NCBI RefSeq assembly: GCF_020881035.1
Contig: NZ_JAJITC010000001.1
Span: 558,001-622,000 of the forward strand
DNA: 64,000 nt
From: Paraburkholderia translucens
GTDB taxonomy: Bacteria > Pseudomonadota > Gammaproteobacteria > Burkholderiales > Burkholderiaceae
Reading direction: 5' to 3'
Below the pieces are notes generated by a model, which was given only the letters and a program-made list of their open reading frames with translations, was not told where the DNA came from and did not search any database. The stretch's first letter is position 1. Every line of letters starts with the position of its first letter. Shown here piece by piece: positions 53,700-60,744 of this stretch. A program made the translations under genes and the position numbers.

Positions 53700-54848
53700 A
53701 TGCAGCGATTTGAAGACAACGTGTGCAACCAGCAATCCGGCCTTGAAATCATTACTGATCCCGACGCTTTCCTCGCGCTTCGACACGCATGGAACGCGCT
53801 CTGGTCGAAAGCCGACGGACGCCACCACGAGGCATTCGATGTCTGCTGGTTGTGCTGGACTCAGGTGGCGAAGCCGCGCGGTCGCCGGCTGCATTGCATC
53901 GTGTATCGGGAAAACGGTGAACTCGTGCTGGTCTGGCCGCTCGTGAGCCGCCGGCGGTTCTTCTGGACCGTGCTCGAACCGCTTACGCCCGGTACCGCTG
54001 AATACACCAGCATTCTCAGCGCCCCCGGTGCGAGCGTGGCGATCGAGGCAGCTTGGCGCGCCGCGACCCGATACTCTCAAGCCGATATCTTCAATATTCC
54101 GTACGTAGTCAAGAACGCGCCGTTCTACGATCTCGCATCGCGACACACGGGCCTCGTCGCGACGACGCAGCATGTCTCCGCGATGGCGTTTCTGCGCAAT
54201 GAGCCGGATTGGACGGCTTACTGCAGCACGCTGGGGACGTTGTCGAAGAAAAAGCCTGGCGCGCGCGAAAAGCGCTTCCAAAAGGAAGGCACGTTGGAAA
54301 TCCGCGCTCTCGACGCCAAGGACACGCACGCGCACGCCCAATGGGTGGACTGGATGCTCGCGCGCAAACGCGAGTGGGCGGAACGCGTCGAAAAACAAGG
54401 GCCTTGGCTCGATTCGCGCGAGTACCGGGACTTTCTGGTCAACCTCGTCGACGGCACGCACACGCAGCCGATGGGAATACTTTTTGTGATGACGCTCGAC
54501 GGCGCGCCGGTCGCGGCAAGCCTCATAGGCTTGGGGCATACGTGCATCAACGGTCTGATCGCTGGCTTCGACCCGAAGTTTTCGAGGTTCGCCCCCGGTT
54601 CGATCATGATGGAGCGTTGCATCAAATGGGCCTGGGAAAATCGTATGGATGTCGACTTCGGCATCGGCACGGAGGATTTCAAGGCGTACTGGAGCCGCGG
54701 CAACATACTGCCGAACACGAGCTTTCAGATTGCTACCACGCGCTGGGGAAAAATGGCGTTTTACGCCAGGGGTCTCGCGAAAAGATTGGCGGATAGGCGC
54801 GCCGCCGGAGCACGCGCCAATGCCGGCAAAGCCACGATGACCGCCTAG
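53700..54848 (+). CDS. GNAT/BioF2-type acetyltransferase
   Basis: 382-residue cytoplasmic protein of the GNAT superfamily, BioF2/CelD-like. The C-terminal half has PMGILFVMTLDGAPVAASLIG, GLIAGFDPKFSRFAPGSIMM and DVDFGIGTEDFKAYWSRGN, the pattern of acyl-CoA-using FemAB/BioF2 enzymes. N-terminal residues 1-170 are the matching FemAB-like half. Such enzymes move acyl or amino-acyl groups to polysaccharides or envelope glycolipids. No cellulose or polysaccharide genes lie nearby, so the target is unknown. It stands alone 205 bases after the metallopeptidase gene. Confidence 0.8.
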   Translation: MQRFEDNVCNQQSGLEIITDPDAFLALRHAWNALWSKADGRHHEAFDVCWLCWTQVAKPRGRRLHCIVYRENGELVLVWPLVSRRRFFWTVLEPLTPGTAEYTSILSAPGASVAIEAAWRAATRYSQADIFNIPYVVKNAPFYDLASRHTGLVATTQHVSAMAFLRNEPDWTAYCSTLGTLSKKKPGAREKRFQKEGTLEIRALDAKDTHAHAQWVDWMLARKREWAERVEKQGPWLDSREYRDFLVNLVDGTHTQPMGILFVMTLDGAPVAASLIGLGHTCINGLIAGFDPKFSRFAPGSIMMERCIKWAWENRMDVDFGIGTEDFKAYWSRGNILPNTSFQIATTRWGKMAFYARGLAKRLADRRAAGARANAGKATMTA

Positions 54849-54896
54849 TGCGGCCAACTTCCGGTATCACGCAGCCGCTGGAAGTTGAAGTAAGCA

Positions 54897-55061
54897 ATGC
54901 GCTTCCCGAATGGTCGCGGCTCTCTCGCGGAAAATCCAAGCCAGAGGGAACCAGCAGATACCGCTTCGGGATATAACGACCCTGACTTCGAAGAAGCGGT
55001 GGCCTTCGCAATCGAAGTCGAACGCGAGCGCCAGATGCCCTACCCGCATGAGTGGGAATAA
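54897..55061 (+). CDS. Small acidic protein, 54 residues
   Basis: The frame encodes a compact acidic protein with DPDFEEAVAFAIEVERERQ as a likely amphipathic helix and a PYPHEWE end. The composition resembles a conserved small protein rather than noise. No strong ribosome site is visible before the ATG; GAAGT lies nine bases upstream. It is 48 bases after the acetyltransferase gene, same strand. Function unknown. Confidence 0.5.
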   Translation: MRFPNGRGSLAENPSQREPADTASGYNDPDFEEAVAFAIEVERERQMPYPHEWE

Positions 55062-55126
55062 CGCCGCGAAGGGCTTGTCGGCCCTCCGCGGTATCGATCG
55101 TTTGAAACGCCTCGCCTGCGTTACTG

Positions 55127-55549
55127 TTACTTCTTCTGCTGTAGAAGCGACTTCAGCTCCTGCACGTTCTCCTCGACGCGTTTGGCGATTACCGCATACG
55201 ACTCCGCCTGCGTCTGATACGCCGCTTGCGCGAGTTGCTGCATGTCGGCAAGCGCCTTATGCAGACTCTGCTGGATCAGCTCCGCGGTTTTGCTCGACGG
55301 CGTAACGCCGGCCGCGGTGAGCTGCGTCGTCAGCGACTGTAGCTCGCCCAGCGTGGCGCGCAGCATCTCAGCCTGTTTCTGCGCGAGCGACTGCATCCCC
55401 TGGAATGCGGTCTGATTCGCCTGAACCAGCGCTTCCATGTCCTTGCGGCGCGCTTCCATGATGGCGGGCACGTCGAAGCCGGGGAGCTTGAACTGCTCCA
55501 GCATTTTGGTGAAATCGCCAAACGGATTGGCTGCTTCGGGTCGGTCCAT
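55127..55549 (-). CDS. Phasin-family protein
   Basis: 140-residue protein with the phasin signature: NPFGDFTKMLEQFKLPGFDV at the start, then MEARRKDMEALVQANQTAFQ and helical QSLAQKQAEMLRATLGELQS. Phasins coat polyhydroxyalkanoate granules in the cytoplasm. The ATG at 55549 is preceded by AGGAGG, eight bases upstream, which decides the start. No PHA synthase gene is in this window, so this is a separate, possibly secondary phasin copy. Confidence 0.9.
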   Translation of the reverse strand: MDRPEAANPFGDFTKMLEQFKLPGFDVPAIMEARRKDMEALVQANQTAFQGMQSLAQKQAEMLRATLGELQSLTTQLTAAGVTPSSKTAELIQQSLHKALADMQQLAQAAYQTQAESYAVIAKRVEENVQELKSLLQQKK

Positions 55550-55939
55550 GCGAAATCCTCCTTGCGGTTGAAGACTCATCGCCTTTGCGCCGCCGGGTGA
55601 GGCGCGACGCCGATGCCGGCGGCGGCGCGTGCCGCGCGTGCCGCGACGGCGAAATGGTTTTGGGGTCGCACGGCACGTCGCAGCAATCATGCGCTATCCG
55701 GCTTCGTTGCGCCAGTGGGCCCGCCCTGGCGTGAACCCACTGCGCTGACGGGCGCCGTGAATGGTCCGAAAGGTGGGCCAGGCGCTTGCGCTCGCGGACC
55801 ACTGAAGCGCTCCCACCATCCGCCCCGCGCGGCTTTTCGGATTGCGTGGGCTGTCCCACATTGGCGCTTCACTGGCGCTTTTCATCTTCCGTCAGGAGAT
55901 TACGATAGGGACTTCGCAACATCAGGCGAGGGTGAAGGA
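55550..55939. other. Intergenic region with no gene seen
   Basis: 390 bases between the phasin start and a 27-residue small protein. Frames across it have irregular composition and no family likeness. It should hold the phasin promoter. Confidence 0.4.
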
Positions 55940-56023
55940 ATGCGCTATCCGCTGGACGTGGCCATCGCCGCCGCCCTGCTCGTGTTGGTCCTGTGTTGCA
56001 TCGTCGGGCTCGCTCTGAACTGA
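55940..56023 (+). CDS. 27-residue single-span membrane protein
   Basis: Encodes a very small protein made of a short polar start (MRYPLD) and one hydrophobic segment (VAIAAALLVLVLCCIVGLAL). GAGGGTGAAGGA lies directly upstream of the ATG, giving a plausible ribosome site at GAGG. Small single-span proteins of this kind often stabilise or tune larger membrane complexes. Only short length keeps confidence moderate. Confidence 0.5.
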   Translation: MRYPLDVAIAAALLVLVLCCIVGLALN

Positions 56024-56345
56024 TCGGCGGCCGACGTTCGCCTGTTCTCGCCCACGCCCTCTGCTTCGTCCATTCCCTCGCTGCTTCGCAGCGCATGGCA
56101 CCGCGCGCGCCCGTGCTTCGCGCCTTCATTTCGCCGTGACATCACTCGAAATAATTGTTGAATAGAGTTCGGCGGACGACTCCCCCATACTTCGTTCGCT
56201 GCCGGTGCGTCACGAAACACAGACGCATGAGATCGAAAGGCTTTACGTGCGAATCCCTTCGCCGATGATCGACGATCCCACGGTTGCCCGATCATCGGCG
56301 ACGGACTCGAACAGACCGGCACCGCGTGCCGACACCAGGATCATC
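56024..56345. other. Intergenic region before the DUF4410 lipoprotein gene
   Basis: 322 bases with no recognisable gene. The DUF4410 frame stays open upstream to 56205, but that extension lacks a signal peptide and ribosome site. It should contain the promoter of the lipoprotein gene; around 56140-56165 it is AT-rich. Confidence 0.45.
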
Positions 56346-57137
56346 ATGTCGACTTCAGTGAACTTCATCAACAAGAACGCCGCCCGTTTCACCTGCATCG
56401 CACTCGTCTGCGGCAGCGCGCTGCTGAGCGGCTGCGCTGGCGCCAGCGTCACGAATCTGAGCGCGGCGAGCACGTCCGTGACCGCCGACGCAGGCACGCA
56501 GTCGACGATGCATCCGGACACGATCTACGTGTACACGTTCGATGCCGATCCGCAGCAGGTCAAGCTCGACAGCGGCGGCATGCTGCACAGGCTGAAGACG
56601 CAGATGTCGGGTTCGTCGGACGCGCAGAAGCAGGTCGCGGATGCGGCCCAGGTGCGCGAGCAGGTCGCCGACGAGATCGTCCATCAGCTACAGGCGATGG
56701 GTCTGCATGCGATGCGCACCGACGCGCCGGTGCCCGCCGACCAGAACGCGCTGCTCGTGCAAGGCAGCTTCGGGACGATCGACGCCGGCAATCGCCGCCG
56801 TCGCACGCTGATCGGCTTGGGCGCGGGCAAGAGCGAGGTGAGCAGCGTGGTGCAGCTCGTCTACCAGCCTGCGGGCGGCGCGCCGCGCGTCGTGCAGAGC
56901 TTCACGGCCAACGCGGACAGCGGCAAGATGCCGGGCATGGCGGAAACCGCCGGGGTCGGCGCGGCGGCCGGCACCGTCGCGACCGCGGCCGCGGCGGGCG
57001 CGGGCTTGCATGGCGTGAGCGAAACGAAACGCGCGGGCGTGTCGGACGATGCAAAGCGCCTCGCCGATGCAGTCGCGAAGCAGATCGCGCGGTTTGGCGT
57101 CGAAGCCGGCTGGATGCAGGCCGCGCAAAAGAGCTGA
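56346..57137 (+). CDS. DUF4410-domain lipoprotein
   Basis: 263-residue lipoprotein. The lipobox is LLSGC, about residue 25. The mature part has YVYTFDADPQQVKLDSGGML and DEIVHQLQAMGLHAMRTDAP, then the LLVQGSFGTIDAGNRRRRTL and LGAGKSEVSSVVQLVYQ strands, which are the DUF4410 signature. A glycine/alanine-rich segment (GVGAAAGTVATAAAAGAG) follows. Related proteins occur in the periplasm or at the outer membrane and have no known activity. I chose the ATG at 56346 as start of the signal peptide. Confidence 0.82.
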   Translation: MSTSVNFINKNAARFTCIALVCGSALLSGCAGASVTNLSAASTSVTADAGTQSTMHPDTIYVYTFDADPQQVKLDSGGMLHRLKTQMSGSSDAQKQVADAAQVREQVADEIVHQLQAMGLHAMRTDAPVPADQNALLVQGSFGTIDAGNRRRRTLIGLGAGKSEVSSVVQLVYQPAGGAPRVVQSFTANADSGKMPGMAETAGVGAAAGTVATAAAAGAGLHGVSETKRAGVSDDAKRLADAVAKQIARFGVEAGWMQAAQKS

Positions 57138-57213
57138 GCGATCGACCGCGGCCGGCTGCGAGCCTGGGCCAGATAGTGCGGCGGGGTACAAACGGCCCGC
57201 GCGCCGCTTGGCG

Positions 57214-57351
57214 TCACTCGACAGGCGGCTCGCCTTCGGGCTTTTTCTTCAGCCGCTGCGCATCATCGTCGCGCGGCGGCAGCTTGCTTTTTTCGTTATC
57301 GCTGTGCCTGGCGGGCTGGGGATGCCTGAGTTGCTCCTCGACGTCTTTCAT
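57214..57351 (-). CDS. Small hydrophilic protein, 45 residues
   Basis: Very polar protein rich in Asp, Glu, Lys and Pro (ends KKKPEGEPPVE), with no membrane segment. A strong GGGAGG ribosome site lies 5-6 bases before the ATG at 57351, which makes it a likely real gene despite its size. It lies 41 bases downstream of the universal-stress-protein gene on the same strand, so the two are probably one transcript. Function unknown. Confidence 0.6.
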   Translation of the reverse strand: MKDVEEQLRHPQPARHSDNEKSKLPPRDDDAQRLKKKPEGEPPVE

Positions 57352-57392
57352 GTGTGCCTCCCGGCGAACGCAACACAACACAAACACGACGC

Positions 57393-57890
57393 TCATGAAT
57401 GTTCGGCGGACCGCGCGGTCTCGCCGGTGCCCGTCACCACGGCTGGCGCATCGGCTGCCGCGCCGATCGTCACGAGCACGCTGCATGTGACGCGGTCGAG
57501 CAGCAGCGCGTCGTGGCGGCCGCCCCACCAGCGCGCGAGCCCATGACTGCGACGATGCCCGACGACGACCAGATCGGCCTTCAGATCGTTGGCGAAGAAC
57601 GAAATCTCGTCGAGCGGTTCGCCGATTGCGAGATGACCTGTCGCGCGAATACCGCGTGCGGCGAGTTTCTGCAAGCCCTCGTCGAGCACCGCTTTGGCGG
57701 ATTCGTTGATGAAATCGATTGGCACCGCGGAGGTGATGTCCGCGCCCTGCATCCAGGCCGTATTGTTGAGCACGGAAAGCAGGTGCACTTCTGCTTGCAG
57801 ATCTTGCGCGAGAGCGGCACCGTCCTTCAACGCGTGTTGTCCTTCGCGTGTTCCGTCGTAACAGAGAAGAATGCGCTTGAAGCTCGACAT
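57393..57890 (-). CDS. Universal stress protein (UspA family)
   Basis: 165-residue cytoplasmic protein. The start is SSFKRILLCYDGTREGQHAL, and the ATP-binding end motif is GHRRSHGLARWWGGRHDALLL followed by VTCSVLVTIGA. Usp proteins aid survival during growth arrest or oxygen limitation. I chose the ATG at 57890, with AAGGAGG eight bases upstream. An inverted repeat TATGTC...GACATA at 57937-57955 is a possible operator. Confidence 0.88.
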   Translation of the reverse strand: MSSFKRILLCYDGTREGQHALKDGAALAQDLQAEVHLLSVLNNTAWMQGADITSAVPIDFINESAKAVLDEGLQKLAARGIRATGHLAIGEPLDEISFFANDLKADLVVVGHRRSHGLARWWGGRHDALLLDRVTCSVLVTIGAAADAPAVVTGTGETARSAEHS

Positions 57891-57936
57891 GGGAACCTCC
57901 TTGCGCCGCGTGCGCGCCACATCCTCATGAAAATTA

Positions 57937-57955
57937 TATGTCAATTGGCGACATA
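57937..57955. promoter_or_regulatory. Inverted repeat upstream of the universal stress gene
   Basis: TATGTC (57937-57942) and GACATA (57950-57955) with a 7-base spacer, 46 bases before the ATG of the universal stress protein. It does not match the FNR consensus. Binding by a regulator is inferred from position alone. Confidence 0.4.
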
Positions 57956-58066
57956 CACTGCGCCGCGTCAGGCATGCAAATATCCACGGAAACGCCGCGA
58001 AAAAGCACTATTCGCGAGATTCGGCGCTCGCCGCATCTCCGCGTCGCGCCTGTCTGGAACGCTGCG

Positions 58067-58417
58067 CTACGACTCCGGCCACAGGAAGAAAACATGCGCC
58101 GCGTTTGCCGCGGGATCGACGGGCAAACCATAGCCACGCGAATGAGCGGTCCATCTTTCGTGCGGCGAACCGTTCGGCCATTTCACGAGCACTACGGCTC
58201 CGCTGGACAACTGGTCGACAACGGTGCCGCCAAACACGCCGATCACACTGCCCCGCACCCCGGCATCGCGCGCCGCGGTGCACGAGTCATGCGTCGTCGG
58301 CTGATATCGATCGGTTTCCCGCGCGGGGGAGAAAGCGTAGGCGTAGGTGGTAAGCGGAACGGCGCAAACTGAAATCAGCAGGATTGCCAAACGTCGCCGC
58401 GACACACGTCGTTTCAT
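58067..58417 (-). CDS. Exported hypothetical protein
   Basis: 116-residue protein. A signal peptide (SRRRLAILLISVCAVPLTTYA) is followed by a small globular part with GVRGSVIGVFGGTVVDQL and VVLVKWPNGSPHERW. No family recognised. AAGGAG lies eight bases before the ATG. It is 18 bases after the DUF1840 gene on the same strand, so they are probably co-transcribed. Confidence 0.65.
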   Translation of the reverse strand: MKRRVSRRRLAILLISVCAVPLTTYAYAFSPARETDRYQPTTHDSCTAARDAGVRGSVIGVFGGTVVDQLSSGAVVLVKWPNGSPHERWTAHSRGYGLPVDPAANAAHVFFLWPES

Positions 58418-58435
58418 CGCAACTCCTTCGACGAA

Positions 58436-58753
58436 CTACAGCCCCCAGATAATGTCCGCGTCCGAGGCGCGCGCCGCGCGCATCATGTGCAGAAACGGCC
58501 ATGCCCGCTGCGACAGCCGGTTGGGCGAATCGCGCTGATTGCTGGGCGAGCAGTGCAATGCTTCGAGCATCGTCTCCGCGGCCGCGTCTTCGGTAATGGC
58601 GGCTTCGAGCCTATCGATCGCGTGCGGCAACTCATCATGGCTGATGACGCCTCGCTCGCCGAGCCGCTTGCCGATCAGACCGAGCAGGTATTGCGCAAGA
58701 TCCCTGAGCATGACGACATCCGGCGACGCCGTCGATTGAAATGTGATCATCAT
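58436..58753 (-). CDS. DUF1840-family protein
   Basis: 105-residue soluble protein matching DUF1840: MITFQSTASPDVVMLRDLAQ, LLGLIGKRLGERGVIS, and ELPHAIDRLEAAITED, which are the family's usual segments; the C-terminus has AWPFLHMMRAARASDADIIWGL. The family is found in beta-proteobacteria without known role. GGAG lies six bases before the first of two ATGs. It precedes the small exported protein on the same strand. Confidence 0.85.
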   Translation of the reverse strand: MMITFQSTASPDVVMLRDLAQYLLGLIGKRLGERGVISHDELPHAIDRLEAAITEDAAAETMLEALHCSPSNQRDSPNRLSQRAWPFLHMMRAARASDADIIWGL

Positions 58754-58951
58754 GATGGCTCCCTTATAGAACTATCAGATAACGGGCCAACAAATCCCTG
58801 TCACCATTTTACATCACGTCATGACAGAAAAGAGCGCATGAAAGCCCATCGCGGTGGCGTGTTGGACGACGTGGGCCGCGGTGCCGACTCTCTACGATTG
58901 CCAACAGATTGCCCGCGCCGGGAGCCGGGTCTGGAACTTTTTATATCATAT

Positions 58952-58965
58952 TGAAATATAATCAT
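58952..58965 (+). promoter_or_regulatory. TGAAATATA motif upstream of the HPP gene
   Basis: TGAAATATAATCAT in an AT-rich run. A close match (TGAAATATATCAT, minus strand, 60287-60299) lies before the MarR-CLC operon, suggesting a shared regulator. Confidence 0.4.
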
Positions 58966-59043
58966 GACCAGACTGTATTCGCGTTGCCAGGGTTCCCCCG
59001 GTAATGTCGGGCCCGGCATCATCGACTACTTTCCGCTCCCATC

Positions 59044-60210
59044 TTGTCCCGCACATCTGTTTCCGGCTGGCTTGCCAGCTTTCTCCCTGCTCCGGTCACC
59101 GTGAAATGGCACGAGCGTGCGCGCTCTTGCCTCGGCGCGTTGCTCGGCATCGTGTTCACCGGCGGCCTGATGCTTCTGCTGTTCGGTCCCGCGGCGAACA
59201 TTCCGCTGCTCGTCGCGCCGATGGGCGCGTCCACCGTCCTGCTGTTCGCGGTACCCGCGAGCCCGCTCGCGCAGCCATGGTCGATCATCGGCGGCAACCT
59301 CGTGTCGGCGACGATCGGCGTGACCTGCGCAATGCTGATCGGCGATCCGACGCTCGCGGCCGCGCTCGCGGTGTCGCTGTCGATCTGCGGCATGTTCGCG
59401 CTGCGCTGCGTCCACCCGCCGTCGGGCGCGGTCGCATTGACCGCGGTGCTGGGCGGCCCGGTCATTCACGCACTCGGCTATCGCTTCGTGCTCGAACCGA
59501 TAGCGATCCAGTCTGCCGCGCTGCTGTTCGCGGCGCTCGTCTATCACGCGGCGACCGGCCACCGCTATCCGCACGCGGGCCGCCAGGATCGCGCGACGCC
59601 GAGTCAGGCCGCCGACGAAGCCGCACGTGTCGGCTTCACGCGCGACGATGTGAAGGCCGTGCTCGCACGCCGCGATGAAATGCTCGACATCGACACCGAC
59701 GACCTCTATTCGCTGCTGCGCGAAACGCAGCTTCAGGCGTTCTCCCGCAGTTTCAACGAACTGCGCTGCGAGGACGTGATGTCGCGCCACGTCGTATCGG
59801 TCTCGCCGGGCACGCGCGCGGCGGCCGCATGGCAGCTGTTCAAACGCCACAACGTGAAGGCGTTGCCGGTCGTCGATGCGGCGCAGAAATTGGTCGGCAT
59901 CGTTACGCGCGCCGATTTCGTCGAGAGGAAAAGATTCGGTGCGCTGGCGCCGATCCTCGACTACTTCGACGGCTGGCTGCGCGGCGATGCGCTTCGTATT
60001 CCGAACGTAGGCAGCGTGATGACCACCGACGTTTGCAGCGTCGCCGCAAACGCGCCTATCACCGAACTGGTGCCGATGTTCGCGAATTTCGGCCATCACC
60101 ACGTCCCGGTGCTCGATCACGCGGAGCGCGTGGTCGGCATGATCACGCAGGTAGACCTGATCTCGGGCCTGTATCGACAAACCGCCACCCGAGCCCGCGA
60201 GGCGGCCTGA
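59044..60210 (+). CDS. HPP-family membrane protein with two CBS domains
   Basis: 388-residue protein. The N-terminal part (about 15-165) is an HPP domain with four to five transmembrane segments and the RCVHPPSGAVALTAVLG signature. The C-terminal half has two CBS domains (ALPVVDAAQKLVGIVTRADF and VPVLDHAERVVGMITQVDL), which usually bind adenine nucleotides. HPP proteins are linked with nitrite or ion transport. I chose the TTG at 59044 because FLPAPVTV, normally within the first 15 residues of this family, follows directly; a GTG at 59101 would remove it. Confidence 0.84.
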   Translation: MSRTSVSGWLASFLPAPVTVKWHERARSCLGALLGIVFTGGLMLLLFGPAANIPLLVAPMGASTVLLFAVPASPLAQPWSIIGGNLVSATIGVTCAMLIGDPTLAAALAVSLSICGMFALRCVHPPSGAVALTAVLGGPVIHALGYRFVLEPIAIQSAALLFAALVYHAATGHRYPHAGRQDRATPSQAADEAARVGFTRDDVKAVLARRDEMLDIDTDDLYSLLRETQLQAFSRSFNELRCEDVMSRHVVSVSPGTRAAAAWQLFKRHNVKALPVVDAAQKLVGIVTRADFVERKRFGALAPILDYFDGWLRGDALRIPNVGSVMTTDVCSVAANAPITELVPMFANFGHHHVPVLDHAERVVGMITQVDLISGLYRQTATRAREAA

Positions 60211-60282
60211 TTTCAATTAAAAGAGCCAGGAGACCGGGCGCGCAATGCGGTAGTGAAGGCCGCAACTCACCGAAATACATCA

Positions 60283-60299
60283 TGAAATGATATATTTCA
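60283..60299. promoter_or_regulatory. Inverted repeat before the MarR-CLC operon
   Basis: TGAAAT (60283-60288) and ATTTCA (60294-60299) with a 5-base spacer, 27 bases before the marR start. It is likely the MarR operator and shares the TGAAATATA core with the site at 58952. Confidence 0.5.
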
Positions 60300-60325
60300 G
60301 GCTTCTTCGAATCGGCAGATACCCT

Positions 60326-60742
60326 ATGAAAGTACGGACTCGCAAGCTCGTCAAGAGCGATTTCGAGCAGCTATCGAACTTTCGCTACCAGATGCGGCGC
60401 TTCGAGCGCTTCTCGGAGCAGGCCGCGCAAAACGAGGGCATCACGCCGTTGCAATACCTGTTGCTGCTGCATATCAAGGGCTATCCGGAGCGCGAGTGGG
60501 CCACCGTCGGCGAACTCGCGGAGCGGCTGCAGGCGCAGCATCACGGCGTCGTCGCACTGGTCTCGCGCTGCGAAGCACTGAATCTGGTGCGCCGCCAGGT
60601 CAGCGAAACCGATCGCCGCCAGGTCGAAGTACACCTTGAAAAAGCGGGGGAACGGGTGCTCGAGCGGCTCGCGGAACTGCACCGCGCCGAATTGAGATCA
60701 CTCGAAGGCTCCTTCCAGGTTCCACAGATCGATCTCGACTAA
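60326..60742 (+). CDS. MarR-family regulator of the CLC gene
   Basis: 138-residue winged-helix regulator. The HTH region includes ATVGELAERLQAQHHGVVAL and the wing VRRQVSETDRRQVEVHLEKA. It lies 3 bases before the chloride-channel gene on the same strand, so they form one operon and it probably represses itself and the channel. The inverted repeat at 60283-60299 is the likely operator. I chose the ATG at 60326. Confidence 0.88.
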   Translation: MKVRTRKLVKSDFEQLSNFRYQMRRFERFSEQAAQNEGITPLQYLLLLHIKGYPEREWATVGELAERLQAQHHGVVALVSRCEALNLVRRQVSETDRRQVEVHLEKAGERVLERLAELHRAELRSLEGSFQVPQIDLD

Positions 60743-60744
60743 CC

